A stretch of DNA of 64,000 nt from Microvirga roseola (lineage in GTDB: Bacteria; Pseudomonadota; Alphaproteobacteria; Rhizobiales; Beijerinckiaceae). Of the stretch, positions 16,570 through 25,673 are shown one piece after another. The stretch lies in NCBI RefSeq assembly GCF_020866965.1, contig NZ_JAJATX010000010.1:27173-91172 (forward strand). Reading direction: 5' to 3'. A model generated the notes under the pieces. The model had not been told where the DNA came from, ran no database searches, and saw only the letters and a program-made list of their open reading frames with translations. The first letter of the stretch is position 1. Each line of letters starts with the position of its first letter. Both the position numbers and the translations under genes were made by a program.

Positions 16570-18438
16570 ATGGCTGCCACCACTGAAACGGTCGTCCCTG
16601 TGGCGAATGCGCAGGAGGTCGATGCGCCTCGTGTGGGCACTCTGCTGATCCGCCCCATTGAGGCCGTCTCGGCTGTTCTCCTGTCGGTCATCATCGTTCT
16701 GCTGCTGGCTGGCGTGGCGTCCCGCTACGTGTTCTCCATCCCGGTGGTCTGGATCGACGAGGTCGCGTCGATCTCGTTCCTCTGGCTCGCGATGCTGGGC
16801 TCGGCTATCGCCATCGACCGTAACGAGCATCTGAAGCTGACCCTTTTCACGGGCATGTTCCCCGCGAGGGCGCAGGCCTTCGTCCACACGCTGGCCCTTC
16901 TTCTCGTCGCCACCTTCCTGCTCGTCATGCTGCAGCCGGCCACCGAGTACGTGATGGAGGAGTGGTATGTTTCGACGCCTGCGCTCAACATTCCCAACAG
17001 CTTCCGCGTTGCGGCCATTCCATTCGGCATCTTTGCCATGCTGGGCCTCGTCCTGTCCTATGCCGTGAGGACCTCCACGATCAGGGATCTCGCCGCGGCG
17101 GTCCTGCTGATCGCAGCGGTGGCTGGGGCATTCTGGCTCCTCTCGCCGACCCTCCTGCGGCTCGGCCACGTCAACATCCTCATCTTCCTCGTCGGTCTTG
17201 TGGCCGTGTGTCTCGTGCTGGGAGTGCCGATTGCGTTCTGCTTCGGCATCGGGACGCTGGCGTTCCTCGCCTTCAGCACGCGGGTTCCGATCTTCGTCAT
17301 GATCGGCCGCATGGATGAGGGGATGTCCAGCATCATCCTGCTCTCCGTGCCGATCTTCGTGCTGCTCGGCTGCATTCTCGACGCCACCGGCATGGGCAAG
17401 GCCATCGTCGATTTCCTAGCCTCCCTGCTGGGTCACGTCCGCGCCGGCATGTCCTATGTTCTGCTCGGATCGCTGTTCCTCGTCTCAGGCATTTCCGGCT
17501 CCAAGGTCTCGGACATGGCGACTGTCGCCCCAGCTCTGTTCCCGGAAATGAAGCGCCGAGGGCATCAGCCTCGCGAGATGATCGCGCTCCTAGCGACGGG
17601 CGCGGCCATGGCGGATACCGTTCCGCCGAGCATTGTGCTGATCGTGCTCGGCTCCGTCGCGGGCGTCTCGATTGCGGGCCTGTTCACCAGCGGCTTCGTG
17701 GTGGCGATGGTCCTGCTCCTCGTGCTTGCGGTGCTCGCGCGCCTGAAGGCCGCACGGGAGAGTCTCTCCGGCGTGCGCCGGGCGCCGCTCTCGGTCATCG
17801 GGCGCACGATGCTGATCGCAGCGCCGGCGCTCGTCCTGCCGTTCCTCATCCGGAGCGCCGTCGGCGGCGGCATCGCGACCGCCACTGAAGTCTCCACCAT
17901 CGCAGTCCTCTATGCCCTCATCATCGGCATGATCCTCTATGGCGGCATCAGTGGGCGCACCTTCTACGCCATGCTCGTGGAGACGGCAGCGCTCAGCGGA
18001 GCAATTCTGCTGATTCTCGGCACGGCGCTGGCCATGGCCTGGGCTCTCACCCAGACCGGCTTCGCCCAGCAGTTGGCGACCTTCATGGCCGGACTGCCCG
18101 GAGGCTGGATCAGCTTCATGGCCGTCACCATCGTCGTCTTCCTCATCCTGGGCTGCGTGCTCGAGGGGCTGCCCGCCATTGTGCTGATGGCGCCGCTCAT
18201 GTTCCCCATCGCCAAGAACCTCGGCATCAACGACGTCCACTATTCCATGGTCGTCGTGACAGCCATGAATATCGGCCTGATGGCCCCGCCCATCGGCATC
18301 GGCTTCTACATCGCCTGCAAGATCGGCAACGTCTCGCCCGACGAGGCGATGGGGGCCATCTGGCCCTACATCGCGGCCCTTCTGGTCGGCCTCGTGCTGA
18401 TCGCTGCGATCCCGGCCATTTCCACCAGCTTCCTGTAA
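16570..18438 (+). CDS. TRAP transporter permease, fused small and large subunits (DctQM)
   Basis: A 622-aa membrane protein. Residues about 25-185 form a DctQ-like four-helix small subunit (VVWIDEVASISFLWLAMLGSA); the rest, about 195-620, is a DctM large subunit with more than ten helices and family blocks such as SGISGSKVSDMATVAPALFPEMKRRG (in part) and ADTVPPSIVLIVLGS. Fusion of the two is a known TRAP arrangement. It drives sodium- or proton-coupled uptake of a carboxylate delivered by the binding protein encoded next. The gene is divergent from IclR and probably controlled by it. Substrate is unknown. Confidence 0.92.
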   Translation: MAATTETVVPVANAQEVDAPRVGTLLIRPIEAVSAVLLSVIIVLLLAGVASRYVFSIPVVWIDEVASISFLWLAMLGSAIAIDRNEHLKLTLFTGMFPARAQAFVHTLALLLVATFLLVMLQPATEYVMEEWYVSTPALNIPNSFRVAAIPFGIFAMLGLVLSYAVRTSTIRDLAAAVLLIAAVAGAFWLLSPTLLRLGHVNILIFLVGLVAVCLVLGVPIAFCFGIGTLAFLAFSTRVPIFVMIGRMDEGMSSIILLSVPIFVLLGCILDATGMGKAIVDFLASLLGHVRAGMSYVLLGSLFLVSGISGSKVSDMATVAPALFPEMKRRGHQPREMIALLATGAAMADTVPPSIVLIVLGSVAGVSIAGLFTSGFVVAMVLLLVLAVLARLKAARESLSGVRRAPLSVIGRTMLIAAPALVLPFLIRSAVGGGIATATEVSTIAVLYALIIGMILYGGISGRTFYAMLVETAALSGAILLILGTALAMAWALTQTGFAQQLATFMAGLPGGWISFMAVTIVVFLILGCVLEGLPAIVLMAPLMFPIAKNLGINDVHYSMVVVTAMNIGLMAPPIGIGFYIACKIGNVSPDEAMGAIWPYIAALLVGLVLIAAIPAISTSFL

Positions 18439-18492
18439 CGCGAGAGCGTGCGTGAAGACGCCTGACACAACAACCAAGAGGGAGGAACATCA

Positions 18493-19503
18493 ATGATCAT
18501 TTCACGTCGGACCCTGCTGCAGGGCACAGCCTCTGCCGCGCTGGTCACCAGCTTCGGCGCCCGCGCCCAGTCGGCCGAATTCGTCTACAAATACGCCAAC
18601 AACCTGCCGGTCACGCACCCGATGAACCTGCGTGCGAAGGAAGCGGCGGACAAGATCAAGCAGGAGACGAACGGGCGGGTCGAGATCCAGATCTTCCCGA
18701 ACAACCAGCTCGGCTCCGACACCGACATGCTGAGCCAGGTGCGGTCGGGCGGCGTGGAGTTCTTCACCCTGTCGCCGCTGATCCTGTCCACCCTCGTGCC
18801 GAACGCCTCCATCAGCGGCATCGGCTTCGCCTTCCCGAATTATGACGCTGTCTGGAAAGCCATGGACGGCGAACTCGGCGCCTATGTCCGCGGCGAGATT
18901 GAGAAGGCAAACCTGGTGGTGATGGACAAGATCTGGGACAACGGGTTCCGGCAGATCACTAGCTCCAACAGGGCGATCCAGACGCCGGAAGATCTCAAGG
19001 GTTTCAAGATCCGCGTGCCGGTCAGCCCGCTCTGGACCTCCATGTTCACGGCCTTCGGCTCGGCTCCCGCCAGCATCAACTTCGCCGAGGTCTATCCGGC
19101 GCTGCAGACCGGCGTGGTCGACGGCCAGGAGAATCCGCTGGCCATCATCTCGACCGCGAAGCTCTACGAGGTGCAGAAGCACGTCTCCATGACCAACCAC
19201 ATGTGGGACGGGTTCTGGTTCCTGGCCAACCGCCGCGCGTGGAACCGCCTGCCGGCGGATCTGCAGGCCATCGTGGCGAAGAACCTCAACGAGGCTGCCG
19301 TCGCCGAGCGCGCCGACGTCGCGAAACTGAACGCGGGTCTCAAGGACGATCTCACCGCCAAGGGCATGGTGTTCAACGATCCGGACCCGGCGCCCTTCCG
19401 CGAGGCGCTGCGCAAGGCGGGCTTCTATGCCGAGTGGAAGAAGAAGTACGGCGATGAGGCCTGGTCCATCCTCGAAAAAGCCGTCGGCAGCAACCTGAGC
19501 TGA
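18493..19503 (+). CDS. TRAP transporter substrate-binding protein (DctP family)
   Basis: A 336-aa periplasmic binding protein with GGGAGGAA before the start and a signal region containing RRTLLQGTASAALVTSFGARA, which may use Tat or Sec. Conserved DctP features include NNQLGSDTDMLSQVRSGGVEF, the carboxylate-binding segment LKGFKIRVPVSP (the Arg that salt-bridges the ligand carboxylate) and TGVVDGQENPLAI. It follows the fused permease by 54 nt, so all three TRAP functions are present. The ligand is expected to be a small organic acid that feeds the acyl-CoA ligase. Confidence 0.92.
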   Translation: MIISRRTLLQGTASAALVTSFGARAQSAEFVYKYANNLPVTHPMNLRAKEAADKIKQETNGRVEIQIFPNNQLGSDTDMLSQVRSGGVEFFTLSPLILSTLVPNASISGIGFAFPNYDAVWKAMDGELGAYVRGEIEKANLVVMDKIWDNGFRQITSSNRAIQTPEDLKGFKIRVPVSPLWTSMFTAFGSAPASINFAEVYPALQTGVVDGQENPLAIISTAKLYEVQKHVSMTNHMWDGFWFLANRRAWNRLPADLQAIVAKNLNEAAVAERADVAKLNAGLKDDLTAKGMVFNDPDPAPFREALRKAGFYAEWKKKYGDEAWSILEKAVGSNLS

Positions 19504-19519
19504 TCGCCACTCCGACACG

Positions 19520-19553
19520 CACTGGGCCGGTCCGATCCTCGGCCGGCCTGGTG
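19520..19553 (+). terminator. Hairpin after the TRAP binding-protein gene
   Basis: GGCCGG (19525-19530) pairs with CCGGCC (19543-19548), and CAC/GTG outside can extend the stem across a short internal loop. No U tract follows. It may stabilise or attenuate the dctP message before the downstream SDR gene. Confidence 0.3.
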
Positions 19554-19586
19554 ATCCTACGACCATCCGATTCCGGGGAGAGATGC

Positions 19587-20390
19587 ATGGCCGAGCGCCT
19601 GAGGGGTAAAACCGCCATCGTGTTCGGGGCGGGGTCCTCGGGGCCGGGCTTGGGCAACGGGAAGGCCGCGGCCGTGGCCTTCGCCCGTGAGGGTGCGCGG
19701 GTCGCCTGCATCGATCTCGCCCGGGACGCGGCCGAGGAGACGGCGGGTATCATCCGAGGGGAGGGCGGCGAAGCCATCGCACTTTCCGCCGATGTCACCG
19801 ATGCGGCCTCCACCGAGAGCGCCGTTTCCAGCGTCGTCGAGGCTTTCGGGCGCATCGACATTCTGCACAACAATGTGGGCGTGACCCATATGGGCGGGCC
19901 GGTCGAGCTGAGCGAGGAGCAGTTCGCAGCCGCCGTCGATCTGAATCTCGGGTCGGTGTACCGCACGGCGAAGGCCGTCATCCCGCACATGCTGCGGCAG
20001 GGCGGCGGGGCCATCGTCAACATCTCGTCCCTCGCCGCCATCCGCTGGACCGGCTATCCCTACTTCGCCTATTACGCGACCAAGGCGGCGGTGAACCAGG
20101 CGACCGTTGCGCTCGCCATGCAATACGCGCGGCAGGGCATCCGCGCCAACTGCATCATGCCGGGCCTGATCGACACACCGCTGATCTACAAGCAGATCTC
20201 CGGTCAATATGCTTCAGTGGAGGAGATGGTGGCGGCGCGCAATGCCGCCGTTCCCATGGGCCACATGGGCACGGCCTGGGATGTGGCCAACGCCGCCGTC
20301 TTCCTCGCCTCCGACGAGGCCCGGTTCATTACCGGCGTCTGTCTGCCGGTCGACGGAGGGCAAAGCTGCGCAATCTCCGAGTTTCGCTAA
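19587..20390 (+). CDS. SDR family oxidoreductase
   Basis: A 267-aa short-chain dehydrogenase, start chosen at 19587 where GGGGAGAG precedes the ATG. The cofactor loop is a longer variant, FGAGSSGPGLGNGKA, instead of the usual TGxxxGxG. Downstream are NNVG, the catalytic Ser (NISSLAA), the YYATK Tyr/Lys pair and MPGLIDTP. It sits directly after the TRAP binding protein and before the PCC-domain gene, so it probably oxidises or reduces the imported compound. It is not closely similar to the SDR at 12838-13641 outside the common motifs, so two separate redox steps are likely. Confidence 0.88.
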   Translation: MAERLRGKTAIVFGAGSSGPGLGNGKAAAVAFAREGARVACIDLARDAAEETAGIIRGEGGEAIALSADVTDAASTESAVSSVVEAFGRIDILHNNVGVTHMGGPVELSEEQFAAAVDLNLGSVYRTAKAVIPHMLRQGGGAIVNISSLAAIRWTGYPYFAYYATKAAVNQATVALAMQYARQGIRANCIMPGLIDTPLIYKQISGQYASVEEMVAARNAAVPMGHMGTAWDVANAAVFLASDEARFITGVCLPVDGGQSCAISEFR

Positions 20391-20406
20391 AGGACGGTGA
20401 TCGGGC

Positions 20407-21264
20407 ATGAGGCACATTCTTCATCCAGGCCCGGCCAATCAGGAGCGCACGAGCGACTGCGCCGGCTCGCCCGTTCCGCTGCGCTTCATCCTCGAACCCG
20501 GATTGACCGTGGATGAGGCGGTGGCCAGGGGATTTGCGGCTGCAGGCTGTCGCGGCGGCTTCGTGGCCCTCGACGGGTTGCGCTGTGAGCCCTTCAGCTA
20601 TGTGATCCCGGCCGCATCGTCCGATGCCCGACATGCCGCTTGGTACAGTCATACATTCGAGCCTGATGGGATCGTCGAGATCGAGCGGGCCTGCGCCATC
20701 GTCGGCATACGCGACGAACGGCCATTCCTCCATTGCCATGGCATCTGGAACACGGCCGATGGCCCAAGGATGGGCCACCTTCTGGCGCCCGAGACCGTCG
20801 TGGCCGAGCCGCTGGAGCTGACCGGGATCGGCATGAGGAATGTGACCTTCGAGGCGCGGCCCGATCCGGAGACGAATTTCACCCTGTTCGAGCCGGTGCC
20901 GCTCTCCGGCCAGGACGGCGGGTTGATGGAAGCGGGCGCGCTCCTCGCCAAGGTCCGTCCGAACGAGGATATCAGCCTTGCCATCGAGGCGATCTGTGCG
21001 AGGCACGGCATCGGATCCGCCCGTATTCATGGGATCGGAAGCCTCAACGGCGTGCGTTTCGAGGATGGAACGAGGGTCGACTCGCACGCCACCGAAGTCC
21101 TGATCCGGCGCGGTTGCGTCCAGAGTATGGCCGGCCACCCGCGGGCGCAACTCGATATCGACGTCGTCGATATCGATGGAGCGATCTTCTCAGGCGAACT
21201 CATTCGCGGCGACAATCCGGTCTGCGTGACGTTCGAGCTGGTCATCGAGACCGTGAAGCCCTGA
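20407..21264 (+). CDS. PCC (PD1-like, DUF296) domain protein
   Basis: A 285-aa protein with two related halves. The second half (about 150-280) shows the PPC/DUF296 pattern: ISLAIEAICARHGIGSARIHGIGSL in part, then GHPRAQLDIDVVDIDGAIFSGEL in part, ending in FELVIETV. The first half repeats a weaker version (FILEPGLTVDEAVARGFAAAG, FLHCHGIW). The fold is linked to AT-rich DNA binding in plants, but bacterial versions often sit in catabolic operons and carry metal-binding His residues; HCHG here could bind metal. The gene follows the SDR by 16 nt. Its role is unknown; an enzyme or small-molecule sensor is at least as likely as a DNA-binding protein. Confidence 0.75.
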   Translation: MRHILHPGPANQERTSDCAGSPVPLRFILEPGLTVDEAVARGFAAAGCRGGFVALDGLRCEPFSYVIPAASSDARHAAWYSHTFEPDGIVEIERACAIVGIRDERPFLHCHGIWNTADGPRMGHLLAPETVVAEPLELTGIGMRNVTFEARPDPETNFTLFEPVPLSGQDGGLMEAGALLAKVRPNEDISLAIEAICARHGIGSARIHGIGSLNGVRFEDGTRVDSHATEVLIRRGCVQSMAGHPRAQLDIDVVDIDGAIFSGELIRGDNPVCVTFELVIETVKP

Positions 21265-21327
21265 CGCGTGAATTCTCTTTGGCGTCTCATGCCGATGCGT
21301 GAGTAGTTCGGTGCTCCCGCGTAAGGC

Positions 21328-22434
21328 TCAAGCCTCGCCCGATGTCTCTCCCGCGCAGCCGGCCCGCCAATAGGCTACGACCAGGTGGTCCGAGGCCGGG
21401 ACGCTCCACTCCTTGCGCACGAGCTTTCGCAGGCACCGGCAGCTTTTCTGCTCACATCCGGCCCAGATGAAACGGCGGCCGACATCGGCTGGCAATTGGA
21501 TCCCGCGTACGGCGTCCTCGATAAGAGACGTGGTGCCGGCCGGCGCTCCGTTTCGGTAGAGCCACCGAACATCGAGTTCGGCCGCACTCGGGAGAGGCTG
21601 TCGCTCGCTTTCATCGGGGATCTCGAGGATGACAGTTGCACGGCATCCGGCCGGGAGGGAGGCCAGGATGCGGGCGATCGCAGGTAGGGCGGTCTCGTCG
21701 CCCGCGAGCAAGTACCAATCCGCCGCCGGGACATCGCCCCCGCCGGGCCCCATGACGCCGACGACATCGCCTTCCGACGCCTCCCGGGCCCAGGTGGAGC
21801 CGGGCGTGTCGTCTCCCTCGTGCAGCACGATGTCGATGGTGATCTCGCCCCGCTCCACGTCGATTTCGCGGATTGTGTAGATCCGGATGATCGGCCGCTC
21901 GTTTCCCTTGGGCCAGGCGGGACGTCCGTCCTCGCCGGTCACCGGCCATTGCGGGTGAGCGCCTCGGCGCGGCGGGATGAGCAGGCGAACGTGGAGCCCG
22001 CCCGTCGTGAAGCGCGCAAGGTCGGATCCTCGCAGCATCACCCGGCGCATGCGGGGTGTGACGTTGCAGGCGCTCACCACGCGCATCTCACGGAAATACG
22101 GAAGAGGAGATCCCGCCGCGCCGTCGCCCGACCAGACGAGAGGGGGCTTTTCGTCGGAAGCGAGGTTCAGGAGATGCTCGGCCACGCTCATCTTCACATA
22201 GGCCAGACAGGTTGGGTCGCTGCCCTCCGCCCGCAGGTCGAGGCTGGTTTCGCCGGCTTCCAAGAAGATGCTGCCATAGGCGATTTCCAGACGGGCGGAT
22301 CGTCCGGAGCGCTCCACCGTCCCGAATTCGGTGAAGGTCTCGCACAGCTTGTCCATCATATGGTGAGGCCCCGAAAGGGGAACCCGGGCTTCGGCGCGCA
22401 GGAGGTGCGAGGTCGTGGGATGTTCCATCGGCAT
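21328..22434 (-). CDS. Siderophore-interacting FAD protein with N-terminal DUF2218 domain
   Basis: A 368-aa cytoplasmic ferric-siderophore reductase candidate. Residues about 8-95 match DUF2218 (LCETFTEFGTVERSGRSARLEIAYG in part). The ViuB-type flavin domain follows (about 120-240: VTPRMRRVMLRG, HVRLLIPP, RIYTIREID), then the SIP C-terminal NAD(P)H domain (about 245-355) with WAGCEQKSCRCLRKLVRKEW in part. These enzymes release iron by reducing Fe(III)-siderophore after import. It is 7 nt downstream of the permease gene in the fhuD-fhuB-sip operon. The DUF2218 fusion occurs in other members of this family. Confidence 0.9.
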   Translation of the reverse strand: MPMEHPTTSHLLRAEARVPLSGPHHMMDKLCETFTEFGTVERSGRSARLEIAYGSIFLEAGETSLDLRAEGSDPTCLAYVKMSVAEHLLNLASDEKPPLVWSGDGAAGSPLPYFREMRVVSACNVTPRMRRVMLRGSDLARFTTGGLHVRLLIPPRRGAHPQWPVTGEDGRPAWPKGNERPIIRIYTIREIDVERGEITIDIVLHEGDDTPGSTWAREASEGDVVGVMGPGGGDVPAADWYLLAGDETALPAIARILASLPAGCRATVILEIPDESERQPLPSAAELDVRWLYRNGAPAGTTSLIEDAVRGIQLPADVGRRFIWAGCEQKSCRCLRKLVRKEWSVPASDHLVVAYWRAGCAGETSGEA

Positions 22435-22441
22435 CTCTGGG

Positions 22442-24403
22442 TTAGGCCCTGCGGCGCAGGAGCCAGACGAGGTAGGGACCGCCGATCAGGGAGGCGAAAA
22501 GCCCCAGGGGCAGCTGGTAGGGGAATGCAAGGGTCCGGCAAAGCCAGTCGGCTGCGACCATCAATCCGGATCCGATCAGGATCGCTGCGGCAAGCTGCTG
22601 ATGAGCCCGGCCAAACCCGATCAGCCGCGCCATGTGGGGAGCGACGAGGCCTACGAAGCTCAAGGGCCCGACGATCAGCGAGGCGGCGGCCGTCAGACCG
22701 GAGGCCGTCAGAACGAGGGCGATGCGGCTCTTCTGCAGCGGCAGCCCCACGGCCTGCGCCGGTGCCGAGCCGAGAGGCAGGATATCGAGCCAGCGCATCA
22801 TCAGTGGCAGAAGCGCCAGAAGAACGAGAGCCGTAGTGAACGCCATGACTGCTTCCGCCCAGCCGGTTTCATTGGTGGAGCCGCTGATCCAGGTCAGGAG
22901 TTGGAAGGCGCGCATGTCGCCCGTCACCATGACGGCGTTGACGATGGCGTTGCAGAAGGCGCCGGCCGCGAAGCCGCCGAGCAGGAGGCGCGCGGATCCC
23001 TGTTCCGTCCGCCCCGAGATCGTGAGGAGGGCCGTCAGCACGATGAGGACGCCGACCGCCGCGCCTGCGAGCCTCATTCCCATCGATGGCGCGGACTGCG
23101 TGAAGAGGACAACCGCCAGCCCAACTCCGGCGCCTGCGCTGATGCCCAGAACCTCCGGGCTTGCCAGCGGATTGCCGGTCATGCGCTGAAGGATCATGCC
23201 TGCCCCAGCCAGCATGCCCCCGGCCGCGAAGGCTGCGATGGTGCGCGGCGCCCGAAACGGGAGAAGATCTTCGAGGAGGGATCCGGTGGCGATATCCCAG
23301 CCTTCTGGGCCGCGACCGACAAACAGCGCTAGGAGCACAAGGCCGGCCGCAACAGGCAGGAGCATCAACAGTATCGGAACGGGCCGTGCGATCCGCAGGG
23401 CCGGTGGCGGATTTGCAGCGGCGGGCGAGTGGCCGGCCGTTCGAACTCGGGGGAGGAGATAGAGCAGCAGCGGGCCACCCAGCAGAGCCGTCGCCGCGCC
23501 GGTCGGAACCATATTCGCCGGTCCGCCTGCGACGAGTTGAACGACGCCGTCTGTCAGCCAGAGGATCGTCGCCCCGATCAGCGGTGCCGCGAGAAGGATC
23601 TCTCTTTGAGTGCGCGCGCCGCCGATCCTGGCGAAGGCGGGCGCTGCCAGCCCGATGAAGCCGATGATTCCGACTTCAGCCGTGACGGCTGCGGCAAGCC
23701 ACACGGCAATGGCAAGGGCAGCAAGGCGCAACCACAGGAGACTGACACCGAGGCTGCGGGCGCTCGCATCATCCAATCCAACGATCTGCAATGGGCGGAG
23801 CAGCAGCATCGAGGCCGCAAAGGAAGCGACGAGGACTGCGGCAATCGACTGGGCTGGACTCCAGCTCTGCTGGGTGAGCGCGCCGCTGCCCCAGATCAGA
23901 AGCGACATCATGTATTCGCCGTTCGCCAGGATCATCGTGGCGCTCAGAGCCAGCGCGATCAGCGAGATCACCATGCCGCCGAGAACCACCGTCACAGGTT
24001 CGAGGCCTCGCCTCCAGGTGAGCGACATGAGGAGAACGACGGCGGCAAGGCCCCCGGCCAGGGCGACGAATTCCCGGCTGTGCGCCATGAGGGTCGGCGC
24101 AAACAGAGTGGCAGCCGTCATGGCGAGCTGCGCGCCTGCGGAAATGCCGAGGGTCGAGGCATCCGCAATCGGGTTTCGCAGCACCTGCTGCAGCAGGGCT
24201 CCCGACAGGCCGAGGGCTGCGCCGGCGAGCAACGCCACTGCCGCGCGAGGGAGAACACTGTTCAATAGGACGACGCGGTTCAGGTCGAATGACTCGGACA
24301 AGGGCAGCAGGCGCAGGACATGGTAGCCGCACAAAGCCACTGCCGTTGCCGCCGCCAGGATCCAGACTGTCCGCGAGCGCGTGAACGCAGGCACTGCCGT
24401 CAT
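22442..24403 (-). CDS. fhuB: Fe(III)-siderophore ABC permease, duplicated FhuB type
   Basis: A 653-aa inner-membrane protein made of two FecCD-type permease halves (about 1-335 and 345-653), each with around ten helices. The GxSGxxxQ-like motif appears twice: LGLSGALLQQVLRNPIADAS (about residue 63) and LAGAGMILQRMTGNPLASPE (about 397), each followed by LGISAGA. FhuB is the best-known tandem permease of this sort and takes hydroxamate siderophores. The start overlaps the fhuD stop (ATGA). The ATPase is encoded on the other strand after the receptor gene. Substrate class is inferred from the FhuB/FhuD similarity. Confidence 0.88.
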   Translation of the reverse strand: MTAVPAFTRSRTVWILAAATAVALCGYHVLRLLPLSESFDLNRVVLLNSVLPRAAVALLAGAALGLSGALLQQVLRNPIADASTLGISAGAQLAMTAATLFAPTLMAHSREFVALAGGLAAVVLLMSLTWRRGLEPVTVVLGGMVISLIALALSATMILANGEYMMSLLIWGSGALTQQSWSPAQSIAAVLVASFAASMLLLRPLQIVGLDDASARSLGVSLLWLRLAALAIAVWLAAAVTAEVGIIGFIGLAAPAFARIGGARTQREILLAAPLIGATILWLTDGVVQLVAGGPANMVPTGAATALLGGPLLLYLLPRVRTAGHSPAAANPPPALRIARPVPILLMLLPVAAGLVLLALFVGRGPEGWDIATGSLLEDLLPFRAPRTIAAFAAGGMLAGAGMILQRMTGNPLASPEVLGISAGAGVGLAVVLFTQSAPSMGMRLAGAAVGVLIVLTALLTISGRTEQGSARLLLGGFAAGAFCNAIVNAVMVTGDMRAFQLLTWISGSTNETGWAEAVMAFTTALVLLALLPLMMRWLDILPLGSAPAQAVGLPLQKSRIALVLTASGLTAAASLIVGPLSFVGLVAPHMARLIGFGRAHQQLAAAILIGSGLMVAADWLCRTLAFPYQLPLGLFASLIGGPYLVWLLRRRA

Positions 24404-25305
24404 GCCGGCTCACTTCCGGCTGCCAGAAGCGCATTCGTCAGAAGGCGCGCGAAGCGCCGTGCGGAGGGGAGCGCCCCAAAGGGGTTGATGGGATCGAGCA
24501 TCACCACGCGACCTGCACGGACGGCCGGAATGGCATTCCAGATCGGGCTATCCGCGAGTGTTCGTTCGGCATCCGGCGGAGTGGAAGATATGATGACGAT
24601 GGTAGCTTCGGGAACTTGGGCGAGAGCCTCGAGCGGAATGGGAGCTGCCGCCCCGTAGCTGGTCGGGCGCGGCCAGGCATTCTCGAAACCGATCCGCTGC
24701 AGGACGTCACCGAACATGCTGTCGGGGCCAAATACCCTGAAATGCCGCGCATCGCCGAGATTGATGAGAAAGACGGGCCGGCGCGTCCACGCTGCCAATT
24801 GCTGCCTTGCCCGTTCGATCTCGCGGTAGGTCGCGGCCACATAATCCTGCGCCTCTCGCGGGCGTCCGAGCCGCTCGCCCAGGAGGTTCGTGACCTGCTC
24901 GGCGGGCGCGAAGGGCGGGCGGCCAGGCTCGTAGATGGAATAGGAGGCAACCGGCGCGATGCGGCTGAGACTGCCCTCCGCCCAGGCGAACCAGGGCGAA
25001 CTGACGATCAGATCGGGCCGCGAGAGAAGGAGCATTTCGTAGTTCGGCGAGCCGCGAAGCCCGAGGTCGGCGACCTGCGGAGGGACCGGCGGTTCGACGG
25101 CGATCTTCCTGAACTGGACTAGCTCCGTCGCTGCAACGGGTGCCGCCCCGATCGCCAGCAGGGTCTCGAGCAGCGCCCAGTCGACGACGGCGATGCGCGC
25201 ATGCGGGTCGGCGCGAGCCATGCGGATGAACGGCATTCCGAGCGCCGCGACGAGCAGCGTTCGACGGCTCCAAGCCCTTGCATTTTCGGTGATATAGGAC
25301 CGCAT
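24400..25305 (-). CDS. fhuD: Fe(III)-siderophore ABC transporter substrate-binding protein (FhuD-like)
   Basis: A 301-aa binding protein. The ATG at 25305 has GGAAAGCG upstream and starts a twin-arginine-like leader (SRRTLLVAALGMPFIRMARA). The remainder has the class III helical-backbone layout: RIAVVDWALLETLLAIGAAPVA, DLIVSSPWFAW, MFGDVLQRIGFENAW, and VVMLDPINPFG near the end. No lipobox Cys is present, so it is a soluble periplasmic protein as E. coli FhuD is. It is first in the minus-strand operon with fhuB and the SIP reductase. An AT-rich promoter region lies just upstream (25340-25385). Confidence 0.88.
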   Translation of the reverse strand: MRSYITENARAWSRRTLLVAALGMPFIRMARADPHARIAVVDWALLETLLAIGAAPVAATELVQFRKIAVEPPVPPQVADLGLRGSPNYEMLLLSRPDLIVSSPWFAWAEGSLSRIAPVASYSIYEPGRPPFAPAEQVTNLLGERLGRPREAQDYVAATYREIERARQQLAAWTRRPVFLINLGDARHFRVFGPDSMFGDVLQRIGFENAWPRPTSYGAAAPIPLEALAQVPEATIVIISSTPPDAERTLADSPIWNAIPAVRAGRVVMLDPINPFGALPSARRFARLLTNALLAAGSEPA

Positions 25306-25531
25306 TCGCTTTCCGGCTCGCTGATTTTCACAATCCGCAGAACGGTCAATATTTGTTTTATATACACGAATACTTATAAGAAGCGCGTCTATTCGGTGCG
25401 CCAAGTGGTTTCCATCTCAGGTCAGAGAGGAGTCTTGTCCGCAGGGCGGCTGCAGGTTCTATCCCGCGTGATGGACCGCAAACCTCGATCCGTCAAGCGG
25501 ATTGCACAGGAAAATTCTTATATTGTATTAG

Positions 25532-25548
25532 GTTAGAAGATTTCAAAA
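25532..25548. promoter_or_regulatory. Irr-box-like element
   Basis: GTTAGAAGATTTCAAAA fits TTTAGAA-N3-TTCTAAA in 12 of 14 arm positions with the three-base spacer. It lies immediately downstream of a plausible -10 (GTATTA, 25525-25530), a position suited to repression under iron control. Identification rests on motif resemblance only. Confidence 0.4.
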
Positions 25549-25553
25549 GAAGC

Positions 25554-25652
25554 ATGTGGAGGAGCGCGCTCGATCTGGCCGGGCTTGGTTTGGGAATCCT
25601 GATTGTTGTCAGCCACCGGGTGCAGCCGGACGATCAAATAACGGGGTACTGA
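25554..25652 (+). CDS. Possible 32-aa membrane peptide or leader upstream of the TonB receptor
   Basis: A short open frame starts with ATG after AAAAGAAG and encodes MWRSALDLAGLGLGILIVVS followed by a polar 12-residue tail ending QITGY. The first 20 residues could span a membrane. It begins 5 nt after the Irr-box-like site and ends about 214 nt before the receptor gene. It resembles no family I know. It could be a small protein, a translated leader that affects receptor expression, or a chance frame; 32 codons is too short to decide. Confidence 0.25.
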   Translation: MWRSALDLAGLGLGILIVVSHRVQPDDQITGY

Positions 25653-25673
25653 AGCAAAAAGGGGTTGTGAGCC

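Noticed and set aside
20407-21264. Transcription factor based on the PD1-like domain
   Set aside because: The DNA-binding link is from plant AT-hook proteins; no AT-hook is visible and operon context is metabolic, so only the domain name is kept.
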